DNA from: Lachnospiraceae bacterium
GTDB taxonomy: Bacteria; Bacillota; Clostridia; Lachnospirales; Lachnospiraceae
NCBI GenBank assembly: GCA_024403615.1
Contig: JAKSRM010000005.1
Coordinates: forward strand, 1-64,000
DNA length: 64,000 bases
Reading direction: 5' to 3'
A program made the position numbers and the translations under genes. Below, piece by piece: positions 43,844 to 51,806 of this stretch; positions within the stretch are counted from its first letter, which is position 1; every line of letters starts with the position of its first letter. The notes beneath the pieces are model-generated. The model was not told the origin of the DNA. It was given only the letters and a program-made list of their open reading frames with translations, and did no database searches.

Positions 43844-44706
43844 AATATTATTTTTTTATCGATTATTATATATTCATCAAAGCCTTTATTGATAAATGTG
43901 TATATATAATTACCTATCGGCTTTCGTATCAGTGCATGTTTTTTGTCTTCCTCAGACATATTATTATTTATTTCACTCATTATATGTGCATATTCGTCCG
44001 GAGGCAATCTTAATTGACTATATTCTTTTATCGCATTAAGTTCCCTCTGATATTCTGCATATTCTTGAGCATTTAATCCTCCTGTTTTTCTATGAACTTT
44101 ATTGCTAATAGCATCTTCCAGTTCTTTTCCTGTCTTCCCGTTCAATGTTGCCGGCGAATTCAGCGGGTCTCTTCCTTTATATTTTCCGCCTGTCAGATAC
44201 TTTGAATCCGGATTTTTTGCATGATATGCATCCCGTTTTCTCTTAAGGGCAGCCTCTTTCTGAGCCTGTGTCATTCCTTTTCGGTAGTTTCGGCTATATT
44301 CTGCATCCAATTCTGCTCGTCGTAGCATCTTTTCATGAGCACTCAGCTTATCCAGTTCTTCCATTTCCTTTGCCTGGGCAATCCGGGCTTCTTTTTCGCT
44401 CTGATAGTCCTTCTGGTCCCATACATTACGGTACCGGTTCTTTGAATATTCCACGACAACCGTACAGCTGCAGTTTTTATGTCTGCGGAAGATGTCGTCC
44501 GGCCTCTCGTAATAATCATAAGTTCCGGCAAGGTTCGAACACCATTCGCAGCATTTTCCATCATCTTTTCGGATCACCTTCGGTTCTACCCCAGCCTTTG
44601 CCCGGAAAGAAGCGTTCTTTTTGCAGAAATCATCATAGAAGCTCTGTGCTATATTCTGCACAGCTGATTTGAGCAGCCTTTCAAATATTCCAAATTCTTC
44701 ACTCAT
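43840..44706 (-). CDS. MuF-type minor head protein, C-terminal part with candidate toxin domain
   Basis: This 288-aa protein has the conserved Cys/His region of Firmicutes MuF head proteins at residues 47-82 (KCCEWCSNLAGTY, FRRHKNCSC). A charged helical linker (about 95-185) follows. The C-terminal ~80 residues (LPPDEYAHIMSEINNN, IGNYIYTFINKGFDEYIIID) look like an independent domain and are AT-rich at DNA level. MuF proteins enter the host with the DNA, and some carry C-terminal toxin domains. Function of this tail is inferred. The start overlaps the N-part gene by 8 bp. Confidence 0.8.
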   Translation of the reverse strand: MSEEFGIFERLLKSAVQNIAQSFYDDFCKKNASFRAKAGVEPKVIRKDDGKCCEWCSNLAGTYDYYERPDDIFRRHKNCSCTVVVEYSKNRYRNVWDQKDYQSEKEARIAQAKEMEELDKLSAHEKMLRRAELDAEYSRNYRKGMTQAQKEAALKRKRDAYHAKNPDSKYLTGGKYKGRDPLNSPATLNGKTGKELEDAISNKVHRKTGGLNAQEYAEYQRELNAIKEYSQLRLPPDEYAHIMSEINNNMSEEDKKHALIRKPIGNYIYTFINKGFDEYIIIDKKIIL

Positions 44707-45130
44707 CCGCTGCTATCTCTCCTTCAAAGATTCCTACCAGTTTATCCATCAAATCTCGGATCCGATAAACCGGATAATCTGCCTCCATCGGCTGAATACC
44801 GATTTCTGTCTTTTCATCTTCCTTCTTCTGGACTTTCACTGCTGCCTCGTTAACCTTCTTCAGTATCTCCTTCAGCAATGGTTCCACGGTTCTTTCCAGG
44901 ATGTTCCAATAAATTCGTCCTCCAGGAAGCCTGTCTTCCGTCAGATTCTTCTCTAAAGCCTCTGCCGCACAGAAACCTAGTTCTGCTGCGTAAAGTGATA
45001 CTTCTTCCGGTGTTGCTTTTTCGTTTTCAAGGTCCTTTAAAAATTTCTGGATATGACGATTGCCGGATACTGCTGCCACATAATCTCTTTTTATGTCCTT
45101 ATAAAGTTCTGGAACAATATCTGCTGCCAT
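44699..45130 (-). CDS. MuF-type minor head protein, N-terminal part
   Basis: This 143-aa helical protein has a segment RLPGGRIYWNILERTVEPLL that, as I recall, belongs to the N-terminal part of single-chain MuF proteins of clostridial phages. It ends GIFEGEIAADE, and the next frame begins 8 bp before the stop. So the head protein is split in two frames here. It follows the portal gene by 10 bp. Confidence 0.72.
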   Translation of the reverse strand: MAADIVPELYKDIKRDYVAAVSGNRHIQKFLKDLENEKATPEEVSLYAAELGFCAAEALEKNLTEDRLPGGRIYWNILERTVEPLLKEILKKVNEAAVKVQKKEDEKTEIGIQPMEADYPVYRIRDLMDKLVGIFEGEIAADE

Positions 45131-45140
45131 ATCCTATCTC

Positions 45141-46361
45141 CTAATGTATTCCGGTCAAATCTCCGAAGAGTTCCGGAGTTATATATTCAGGGAAGCTCTG
45201 CTGTAGCTTATTCATCGCGTCTCCGATTCCGGATAAGGATGATGCATCTGCTTCGAACGGAGGCTCCCAGACTGGTTTTGTCAAATAAAGCTGTGACCGC
45301 TGATAGTTATAATCGTCCCTTAAGCATGCGGCCAGGTATCCTGCATTAAGGAATCCACTTCCAAAGGAGCGTTGTGCCTTCCTTGCTTTTAATCTTAAAT
45401 TTTCATGAGCTGCCTTTATTGCTTCCGCAGAAGAAGGATTCTGCGTAGAAAATCCCAGATCATCCAGCGTCATTCCGGTCTCTCCTCCGAATGCAGAAGC
45501 GATAATCTTCAGCTGTGTCAGATGCGGTTCCATCGAAGCCTGTGAAAACTGACCTAATTTTGGATATTCTCCGTTTTCATCTTTCTCAAAGGCCAGCATA
45601 CTTGCAATCGTAGCTTTCCATCGATTCATCTCCTCATGGTCCTGGCTTAATCCTGTTACATATTTCTGCGGAAATGAGTAGAATTCTGCAGTTATCTCGG
45701 AACGTTTCAGTGTTCTGACAGCTGCATCCTGTAAGCTCATGCACGCCCTGGATATCCGACTCCGTCCAAACGGCCTCTTTTCATCCGGCCGGTTAATAAT
45801 CGGAACCAGTAATGGGTATTCCACCTTATGCTCCTTTTTCAGATACATCTCTCCATTCTGGTAGAAATAAGTTTCCTTTGGCAGGAAATACGCTTCTATC
45901 GTCGGCAAATTTGTATCCGAATCTCTTTCCAGAACCGCATAGCCTTCTCTGAGCAATCCTGTAATCGGATCTATCGTTCCTGTCGCATTTCCTCCATCAA
46001 TTACCTGCATACGAGGATACCCATCTTCTCCTTCTGATATGTAAATAAAATCACAGGAACTGATCAGCGCCCCCTGAATTGCACTATCCAGAAGAATATC
46101 CGGGTTATTCATCGAGAATATTTCATTCAGACCGAAATTATCGTTCCGAAATTCCCGGAACACCAGTCTATCTGCCAAGCAATCCACAGCATTCCCACAC
46201 CATCCAAGAGTTTCTTTTAACCATCTTGTCTCCGGCGTATCCGCTATTCCAAGTTCCCTTGCAACATGTTTCATTTCGTAATATGCATATCTCGTGTTGA
46301 TGCGCGGCTGTTTCTGTGCCAATTTTCTTTTCAGGTATGCAGCACCTTTTAATTCACTCAT
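45141..46361 (-). CDS. Portal protein, SPP1 gp6-like
   Basis: This portal protein of about 406 aa forms the DNA gateway at one head vertex. N-terminal helices are followed by the GNAVDCLADRLVFREF stretch, the wing region, YPLLVPIINRPDEKRPFGRSRIS (divided in the usual portal clip region) and a C-terminal crown. The ATG at 46361 has AAAGGA upstream; the frame to 46427 begins inside the small terminase gene. It lies between small terminase and MuF. Confidence 0.9.
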   Translation of the reverse strand: MSELKGAAYLKRKLAQKQPRINTRYAYYEMKHVARELGIADTPETRWLKETLGWCGNAVDCLADRLVFREFRNDNFGLNEIFSMNNPDILLDSAIQGALISSCDFIYISEGEDGYPRMQVIDGGNATGTIDPITGLLREGYAVLERDSDTNLPTIEAYFLPKETYFYQNGEMYLKKEHKVEYPLLVPIINRPDEKRPFGRSRISRACMSLQDAAVRTLKRSEITAEFYSFPQKYVTGLSQDHEEMNRWKATIASMLAFEKDENGEYPKLGQFSQASMEPHLTQLKIIASAFGGETGMTLDDLGFSTQNPSSAEAIKAAHENLRLKARKAQRSFGSGFLNAGYLAACLRDDYNYQRSQLYLTKPVWEPPFEADASSLSGIGDAMNKLQQSFPEYITPELFGDLTGIH

Positions 46362-46374
46362 AAGCAAATTCCTT

Positions 46375-46734
46375 TCAGCTCTCGCGGAGCAGATCCATGA
46401 GGCCGTTCTTTTCTTTTTTCTTTGCAAAACTTTTCTCGTCCAGCTTTTTCAATCCCGCCGGAGTAAGTCCCAAATCCCTCCAGTAAGTGAGCGCCGATTT
46501 GTTGAAGTCGTCCCACATTACCCAGAGTGGATTTTTAACGATGTTCGTAGATCCGTTCTTGTTCGTGTATTCGCAAGTCGGTCCGTCCGGACATTCCTTT
46601 ATCTCATCCTGGATCATATCCCTCTTCTCAAGGATTTCTGCCAGGCATCTTATCGTGTTATCAAAATAAGGCCGATACGTTCCAGCCTCTACACATGCAT
46701 CCGTTATTCTTTTTCGCCATGCATTTTTCTTCAT
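46375..46734 (-). CDS. Terminase small subunit
   Basis: This 119-aa basic protein (YFDNTIRCLAEILEKRDMIQDE, KNPLWVMWDDFNKSALTYWRDLGLTPAGLKK in part) fits the P27-type small terminase that recognises the packaging site. It lies directly after a GC-rich non-coding stretch and the HNH gene, the usual order in cos phages. Confidence 0.8.
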   Translation of the reverse strand: MKKNAWRKRITDACVEAGTYRPYFDNTIRCLAEILEKRDMIQDEIKECPDGPTCEYTNKNGSTNIVKNPLWVMWDDFNKSALTYWRDLGLTPAGLKKLDEKSFAKKKEKNGLMDLLRES

Positions 46735-46739
46735 TTTCA

Positions 46740-46918
46740 GTCACTAAATTGATACTTTTTGTATCGAATACGCTCAAATACGAGCCCCTTTTCCTCGCGT
46801 GCGCGCTATATGGAAATTTCTACCCTTTTTCCCCTTTTATGAAATTTTCCTGCGCGGAAATTCGTGCAGTCAGGGCGGTGAACTCCAGAGCAGCCAGTGG
46901 CGGGGGAGATACCCCCCC
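46740..46918. other. Candidate cos/packaging region
   Basis: This 180-bp non-coding gap between HNH and small terminase contains a GC palindrome-like core (CGCGTGCGCGC near 46796), a GATAC-N5-GTATC hairpin near 46752 and a GGGGG/CCCCC stem near 46904. HNH-small terminase phages usually cut their DNA here. The exact nick sites cannot be read. Confidence 0.4.
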
Positions 46919-47296
46919 CTATTTGTTCGGTCGGTAATTCACCCAGTCAAAATGTTGTGGTAAATTTCTGTTATTTATCTCTTTTCTGTCGTTCTCTGAT
47001 ATTTTTCTGCTTTCAAACAGTTTGTTGCTCTTCTGTCGGTTGCACCACCGGTGTGCCAGCTGTAAGTTTTCCAATGCAGAAGGATGTCCACCTTTCGATA
47101 CAGGAATGATGTGGTCCACGGTTGGGGACAGGGGATGAGGGTAGGTATACGAAAAATCCACCGGCTGTCCGCAAATGCCACAGACGGTCTGTGTTTTCAG
47201 TACGATCTTTCTGTTCTTCTCAAAGGCGGTCCTTTGTTCGCCTACCCTGTCCGGTCTCCTGTTCATAATGTTGTATGGATTAAAAACGTTTCGCAT
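46919..47296 (-). CDS. HNH endonuclease, packaging-associated
   Basis: This 125-aa protein has a zinc-binding CGICG pair and the HNH core VDHIIPVSKGGHPSALENLQ, then HRWCNRQKSN. Such HNH proteins work with the terminase for specific cutting at cos. A terminator stands upstream at 47325-47353, separating it from the early genes. Confidence 0.93.
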   Translation of the reverse strand: MRNVFNPYNIMNRRPDRVGEQRTAFEKNRKIVLKTQTVCGICGQPVDFSYTYPHPLSPTVDHIIPVSKGGHPSALENLQLAHRWCNRQKSNKLFESRKISENDRKEINNRNLPQHFDWVNYRPNK

Positions 47297-47324
47297 TCGT
47301 ATGAAACGTCGTAAATAATAAATT

Positions 47325-47353
47325 GAAAAAGGCGCTGACTCCCATCAGCACCT
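47325..47353 (-). terminator. Terminator between regulator and HNH gene
   Basis: In minus-strand RNA, AGGTGCTGA pairs with TCAGCGCCT (one G-U pair, 6-nt loop), followed by UUUUUC. It may separate early from late transcription, which the DUF1492-type regulator just upstream could overcome or replace with a late promoter. Confidence 0.75.
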
Positions 47354-47376
47354 TTCGCTGATATCATAATAACACT

Positions 47377-47823
47377 TTATTTACTCTTATTTACTCTTAT
47401 CTTTTCGATTGCCTCTTTGTGAATGTAATATACATGCTGCACGGAATAATCCATTTCTTTCGCAATGTCTTCAAACTTCAGTCCCAGTATGTATCGATAT
47501 CTCATCACGACACGCTCACTTGGATTTTCCAGAGATTCTATGAGCAGTTCTATCTGCTTCTGCTTCTCTTCCAGCTGCATAATCTTCTTTACGAGTTCTG
47601 CTCTCTTCTCCTCCAGTTTAAACATCAGCTCTTCGTATCTTGCTCCTTCCGGAGGCGATGTCTTTACTCTTATTTTTGAGAAGTCTGATGATGATCCGAT
47701 GCAGGTCATACTCTCTCTCAGTTCCTCCATCTGTCTCAACAGCTGTTTCTTTTCCATTTCCAACTTGTAAAAGTCTTCAAATATTTCCTTAACCTGGCTC
47801 AATGAATTCTTCCTTTCGTTCAT
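47377..47823 (-). CDS. DUF1492/ArpU-like late transcription regulator
   Basis: This 148-aa protein has a long coiled-coil N-terminus and a C-terminal sigma-70 region-4-like helix-turn-helix (LKFEDIAKEMDYSVQHVYYIH, given here as DIAKEMDYSVQHVYYIH, about residues 117-133). The pattern ENPSERVVMRYRYILGL is typical of DUF1492. It probably activates late genes, whose first member (HNH) lies just downstream. Confidence 0.82.
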   Translation of the reverse strand: MNERKNSLSQVKEIFEDFYKLEMEKKQLLRQMEELRESMTCIGSSSDFSKIRVKTSPPEGARYEELMFKLEEKRAELVKKIMQLEEKQKQIELLIESLENPSERVVMRYRYILGLKFEDIAKEMDYSVQHVYYIHKEAIEKIRVNKSK

Positions 47824-47896
47824 GGCTCCAAAACTTTACACATCTACGAGGCTTTTTAAAATGCTTTTCAGCATTTCTTTTTTGTAGTGCATTGCT

Positions 47897-48643
47897 CTAC
47901 ATCCGTTTCTTTTTCCTGCTGCCATGCTGCAGTTTCGGATCTAACACATACTTATAATAGAAGTAACCGTACTTTGTGGCCTGTATCTCTACCAGCACAT
48001 AGCCTTTCGGAGCTACCGGAACATTCTTCTCGTTATATGTTCTCTTGCATACGGTAGGCTCTTCTTTCTGTGGCTGTTTTGCGTTCCTGGTAGCCTTCCA
48101 TCTGTGTGGACCAGCTTCCGGTTCCCAGTGTTCGAATAGGTAATTTGCAAGCGCCGTGTAGTCCTGTCCTCGGTCCACTCCTTCATAAGTATTATGTTCC
48201 CTCAGATGTACCACCCGGTTCACGTCTCCGTATGTCCATTGTTTCAAGACATATTCTTCCGGGATACCTTCGCTCAGCATGTGTACGTGGAATCGGTTCG
48301 TATTCTTTCCTCTTCCTATATATATGAAGATCACTGCATCCGGATACTTCCGTTTCAGTCTGCGGAAGTAACGGTCACGCAGAATCTTGCATTCTGTGTA
48401 ATCGTGACATTCATTCTCCTGATTGAAAGTCAGCGTGCTATACAATGATGATGGTGAGAAGTTCTCGTTGACCAGACGAGCATGTTTTCTTCTCGATATA
48501 TTCAGTTTATGCTGCAGTCTCTCTTCCTCGGTTTTGAAACGCAGCCTCGGCTCTGATGAGCGGTCCTGTCTGGTTCTTTCGTATGTATAAACTTCCTGCT
48601 CACACACGACACCGGAGAAGATTCTTCTTTTAATTCTTTGCAT
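47897..48643 (-). CDS. Rolling-circle replication-associated (HUH Rep-like) protein
   Basis: This 248-aa protein has the HUH motif (RFHVHMLSEGI, about residue 124) and a later Tyr-containing helix (DYTALANYLFEHW, about residue 162). The pattern fits the Rep ORF2/G2P-type replication initiators found in some Firmicutes phages. It would nick one strand at an origin by a tyrosine-DNA link. The ATG at 48643 has GAGGG upstream. A 116-bp segment with 11-bp terminal inverted repeats lies just before the gene. Confidence 0.75.
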   Translation of the reverse strand: MQRIKRRIFSGVVCEQEVYTYERTRQDRSSEPRLRFKTEEERLQHKLNISRRKHARLVNENFSPSSLYSTLTFNQENECHDYTECKILRDRYFRRLKRKYPDAVIFIYIGRGKNTNRFHVHMLSEGIPEEYVLKQWTYGDVNRVVHLREHNTYEGVDRGQDYTALANYLFEHWEPEAGPHRWKATRNAKQPQKEEPTVCKRTYNEKNVPVAPKGYVLVEIQATKYGYFYYKYVLDPKLQHGSRKKKRM

Positions 48644-48662
48644 TATTTCCCTCTTATATCTA

Positions 48663-48778
48663 TAAAGGGCTGGCAATGGTACAGTTTTCAGCGCTTTTTT
48701 GTACTTCTAGTATGGTTAGTACAGTCATTTGTAAATTTTTGAACTATATATTATTAAGAGGAGCAAACCAGCCCTTTA
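48663..48778. repeat. Segment with 11-bp inverted repeats, candidate Rep origin
   Basis: TAAAGGGCTGG (48663-48673) and CCAGCCCTTTA (48768-48778) are perfect inverted repeats. Between them lie a GTACT/AGTAC stem and an AT-rich stretch. The segment directly precedes the HUH Rep-like gene, the usual place for a double-strand origin. Confidence 0.5.
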
Positions 48779-48781
48779 CAT

Positions 48782-49090
48782 TCATTTATTCAGCTGACGG
48801 ATTCCTATTACTGCATATCCCTTCTTCAGTCCTGTCGGGAAGTCCGTCAGAACATACGTTATCTCGTATGCCCTTCTATCCAATATGTGCAGCTCTTCCG
48901 TATCGATTACGGCAAACTGCACGATATCGCCCTTCTGGAAGTTCCGGTCATTCTTGCGAACCTCAAACAGTTTGTGCTCGATAACCGCATAATCGAATTC
49001 ATAATTCAGGTCGATTATCTGCTTATTACCTCCGCATAAAAGCGTTACGATTAACAATGTTGCTACTATCAGTGCTATTAGTTTTTTCAT
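48782..49090 (-). CDS. Small exported or membrane-anchored phage protein
   Basis: This 102-aa protein has an N-terminal signal/anchor (MKKLIALIVATLLIVTLLCGG). The Cys after it does not make a standard lipobox. The rest is a small soluble domain (NFQKGDIVQFAVIDTEELHIL). GAGGAGG precedes the ATG at 49090. Phage-encoded exported proteins can alter the lysogen surface or exclude other phages, but no function is recognised. Confidence 0.65.
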   Translation of the reverse strand: MKKLIALIVATLLIVTLLCGGNKQIIDLNYEFDYAVIEHKLFEVRKNDRNFQKGDIVQFAVIDTEELHILDRRAYEITYVLTDFPTGLKKGYAVIGIRQLNK

Positions 49091-49113
49091 ATTTCCTCCT
49101 CTTTCTCCCTTCT

Positions 49114-49150
49114 CCGGGCTGAAAGACACCCTTAACAACATTCAGCCCGG
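49114..49150. repeat. Perfect 10-bp inverted repeat upstream of small exported gene
   Basis: CCGGGCTGAA (49114-49123) and TTCAGCCCGG (49141-49150) flank a 17-nt loop, just before the ribosome binding site of the exported-protein gene. No U tract follows on either strand, so this is an RNA leader hairpin or protein site rather than a terminator. Confidence 0.6.
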
Positions 49151-49204
49151 GAAATTATTCTCGTGATAATATTCGGGAGATGCTTTATTTCCAATCCTTG
49201 CGGA

Positions 49205-49597
49205 TTAAAAACACTTCTCAATGATTTCGTCAGCGATTCTGTTTCCGATGTCTTCCTCTTCTTCAAGGACGATGGCCTTCTTTCCGTCCATCCGTCCCGC
49301 CTTCGCCAGAATCCGTCTCAGGAACTTCTGCTGCACCAAGATGCTCATTGCGCGGTTTTCGTTCTGGTTGAACTGCCTTGCGATGTTGTTCAGATCTGTT
49401 TCATCGGCCTTGAAATAGCCTTCGGAATTCTGCAGGTTGATGATGATCACGCCGTTTTCTCTTGCTTTTTCGATATATTTACGGACTGTCCGGTCGGAAA
49501 GTCCCAGTCTTCTCTTCAGGTTCCCTCTGGAGACTGTATTCTCAATGCCGAATGGAATGGCTGCTGCCACATCCGTCCAATCCATCTGTTTATTCAT
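49205..49597 (-). CDS. Winged-helix phage protein
   Basis: This 130-aa protein has a helix-turn-helix near residues 24-45 (GNLKRRLGLSDRTVRKYIEKA) and a beta wing (GVIIINLQNSEGYF). The rest is helical and charged. It overlaps the end of the ParB-like gene by 8 bp. It may be a regulator or a replication organiser; the family is not certain. Confidence 0.68.
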   Translation of the reverse strand: MNKQMDWTDVAAAIPFGIENTVSRGNLKRRLGLSDRTVRKYIEKARENGVIIINLQNSEGYFKADETDLNNIARQFNQNENRAMSILVQQKFLRRILAKAGRMDGKKAIVLEEEEDIGNRIADEIIEKCF

Positions 49598-51041
49598 CGT
49601 CCTTCTCCTCTCTGTAGTACAGTTCTGATGTTCCGTCCAGAAATGCTTCTTCTGCCTTTGATACCGGGATTCCGAAAACTTCCCTGAATGTTTTGAAAGC
49701 TATCTTGTAATCGTTTACATATCCAGAACCATCGCCGTAATATTCGCCGGAATAGTTCCATAAGTCTTCGTTTTCAATTTCCTCGTAAATAAAGATGGCC
49801 ATCTGCTGAATCATATCCAGGTCGTTCCAGTCACTTTCAGCTGCATCTGTTTCTTCATCTTCTGCCGAATACCAGTTTTTTCCCTTCTTCAGGAAGAAAC
49901 TTGCCCCGCGTTCTAATGAGATGTCCGCGTCGATTGCCAACAGCGTATCCCACAGCCTATGTACTGCCCCTGCATACGGGACCACGGTTTCCAGTCTGTC
50001 ATCGATTAACAACAGTATGTTTCTCTTCATTTTTCCTATCATATGTTTATGGAAATCCGAGAGTTGCTTCTTACATGCATCCTGTTTTTCCTTTTTGATT
50101 TGCCAGTCCGATTTTTCTTTTTCTTCCTGTTCATTCTCGTTTTTTGCGATAATCATCAGGCAGTCTCTGTCTAATTCGTAAAAAAACTTTCTATTTTCCG
50201 AATCCGGAATCGTGATTTCCGTAGTATCTTCGTAGATGTATTTCGTCAGGATTCTCTCCCATTGTCCCGACCATCTGTCCTTCTTGAACTCTTCCGGTGC
50301 TTCTTCGATTCCTGCCTCTGTCAGCTGTTTTCTGATGTTCTGCTTGTTTTTTTCAACTTTTTCATCGATTACCGCCCATTTCACTTTGCGTTTCAGCTCG
50401 TCTCTGTTCGTGCATTCCTTCAGCAGTTTGTTCCGCTTTCCGATGTCCTCAATCTTCTCCAGTTCCAGAAGGTCCTTGAATGTCAGCTGGAAGTCTTCAT
50501 CTTTTGCCCTGGCTTCCAGAATCTCTTTATCCAATTTGGCAATATTGAGCCTGTGGTATACGGTCGAACGGTTCAGGCCGGTCTTCTCCGCAATCTCATC
50601 TGCAGATGCACCCAGGTCGAACATGTACTGGAATCCGTAAGCCTGTTCCGGAATGGTCAGGTCGTTCCGCTGGATGTTCTCCTGCAGCATCATTGCAATC
50701 TGTTCCTTCTCATCAATCTGCACTACCCGGCAAGGAACTTCTTCCAGCCCCGCCTGTGCAGCTGCCGTCATTCTCCGGTGTCCGATCAGGCAGATATATC
50801 CTTCCGGATCATCCGGGTCATGCATGACGGTCAGGTTCTGCATGATTCCATTCTTCCGAATCGATTCTGCAAGCTCGGTCACGTCACCGATATTCCGGCG
50901 CGGATTGTTCGGATGGTGCTTAATCTTACTAAGTCTGATGTTAAAAATTCCATTGTTCATTGTTCTGGCTCCTCTCAATAAAGTTTCTATATCCATCTGC
51001 CCTTCGCAGACATAATTCTCAAGGTCAATTCCTTCCAACAT
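49590..51041 (-). CDS. ParB/RepB/Spo0J-like nuclease-domain protein
   Basis: This 483-aa protein has an N-terminal ParB-type domain (HHPNNPRRN, LIGHRRMTAA, ENIQRNDL, about residues 40-125). A helix-turn-helix follows (SADEIAEKTGLNRSTVYHRL, about 150-169), then a long charged C-terminal region of unknown role. ParB-like proteins bind DNA and CTP. In phages they may aid partition, replication or transcription. No ParA gene is present. GGAGGG precedes the ATG at 51041. Confidence 0.85.
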   Translation of the reverse strand: MLEGIDLENYVCEGQMDIETLLRGARTMNNGIFNIRLSKIKHHPNNPRRNIGDVTELAESIRKNGIMQNLTVMHDPDDPEGYICLIGHRRMTAAAQAGLEEVPCRVVQIDEKEQIAMMLQENIQRNDLTIPEQAYGFQYMFDLGASADEIAEKTGLNRSTVYHRLNIAKLDKEILEARAKDEDFQLTFKDLLELEKIEDIGKRNKLLKECTNRDELKRKVKWAVIDEKVEKNKQNIRKQLTEAGIEEAPEEFKKDRWSGQWERILTKYIYEDTTEITIPDSENRKFFYELDRDCLMIIAKNENEQEEKEKSDWQIKKEKQDACKKQLSDFHKHMIGKMKRNILLLIDDRLETVVPYAGAVHRLWDTLLAIDADISLERGASFFLKKGKNWYSAEDEETDAAESDWNDLDMIQQMAIFIYEEIENEDLWNYSGEYYGDGSGYVNDYKIAFKTFREVFGIPVSKAEEAFLDGTSELYYREEKDDE

Positions 51042-51213
51042 CCTTATCCCTCCTTCTTCTCGTCCGGAGCTTCTTGCTGGTCAGGTGGTATCCCTTACAT
51101 ATCGGGCATTCATAATATCTGAGCTTTCCTACTTCTCGGCTCCTGCGTAGCAGACACCTGATCGCAGCCTCTTCGGTCGGATACCGGACCTTTCCTTCAC
51201 ACATCTTGCTCAT
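51025..51213 (-). CDS. Small zinc-finger-like phage protein (62 aa)
   Basis: This Arg/Lys-rich protein has a CPICKGYH knuckle near residue 36 and a basic tail (KLRTRRRRDKDVGRN). An earlier Cys at residue 5 may complete a zinc site. It overlaps the ParB-like start by 17 bp. Likely nucleic-acid binding; family not recognised. Confidence 0.7.
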   Translation of the reverse strand: MSKMCEGKVRYPTEEAAIRCLLRRSREVGKLRYYECPICKGYHLTSKKLRTRRRRDKDVGRN

Positions 51214-51229
51214 TCTTTGCCCTCCTTAA

Positions 51230-51400
51230 TCAGTCCTCGAGTTTCTCCACTCTCGCTCCTCGCATCCAGTTCATCTGGATTACCCGCTCTGCCCAGAATT
51301 TCTGTGAATACTGCTTTGCTTCTTTCTTGTCCTGGGTAAACTCGCACTTTCCGTAATTCCAGTCTTTATAAAATCCTTTTTCAGTCCGGATGATGTACAT
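51230..51400 (-). CDS. Small early phage protein (56 aa)
   Basis: It begins MYIIRTEKGFYKDWNYGKC and ends ARVEKLED. The ATG at 51400 follows GGAGAAATAGTA. The longer frame to 51475 overlaps the upstream gene. Small proteins of this pattern occur in early phage operons; function unknown. Confidence 0.65.
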   Translation of the reverse strand: MYIIRTEKGFYKDWNYGKCEFTQDKKEAKQYSQKFWAERVIQMNWMRGARVEKLED

Positions 51401-51413
51401 TACTATTTCTCCT

Positions 51414-51806
51414 TCATGCCTTTGACCAGTCGAGACCCTTCTCATCCACGATGCACCTGAAGTCCTGCACGTCATGCTGACGGATGCTGTATTTTGCGGT
51501 TCCGTCTTCCTGCACTTCCACTCCGATGTGGTTCAGCTCGTGCCGGATCAGTGTCAGCATCTGGTCATCGTCCATCCCTACACAGTTCGGCTCATAGATG
51601 ATGATCATGAAGTCAAAGTCGCCTAACCATGCATATTTCTTTGCGAATTTTACGCATTCGCCCTTCACCAACATTCCTCGGGACTTCTTCTCCTTATCGC
51701 TTCCCAGGAATGCAATCCTGCACGGATGTTCCCTTAACGGCCATAGGTCCGAATAACGGTCCATCGCCATCAGCGCAAGCTGTTCATACTCTTCTCTTAT
51801 CTGCAT
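51414..51806 (-). CDS. Putative phage metallopeptidase
   Basis: This 130-aa protein has a clear HEXXH zinc-protease motif in LIRHELNHIGVE (about residue 95) and resembles the putative phage metallopeptidase family. A downstream His (RQHDVQDF) may be the third ligand. The ATG at 51806 follows GGGAGG. Target unknown. Confidence 0.78.
   Translation of the reverse strand: MQIREEYEQLALMAMDRYSDLWPLREHPCRIAFLGSDKEKKSRGMLVKGECVKFAKKYAWLGDFDFMIIIYEPNCVGMDDDQMLTLIRHELNHIGVEVQEDGTAKYSIRQHDVQDFRCIVDEKGLDWSKA

Noticed and set aside
46735..46918. A small gene between HNH and small terminase
   Set aside because: No frame with a ribosome binding site is present; composition and hairpins fit a packaging site instead.
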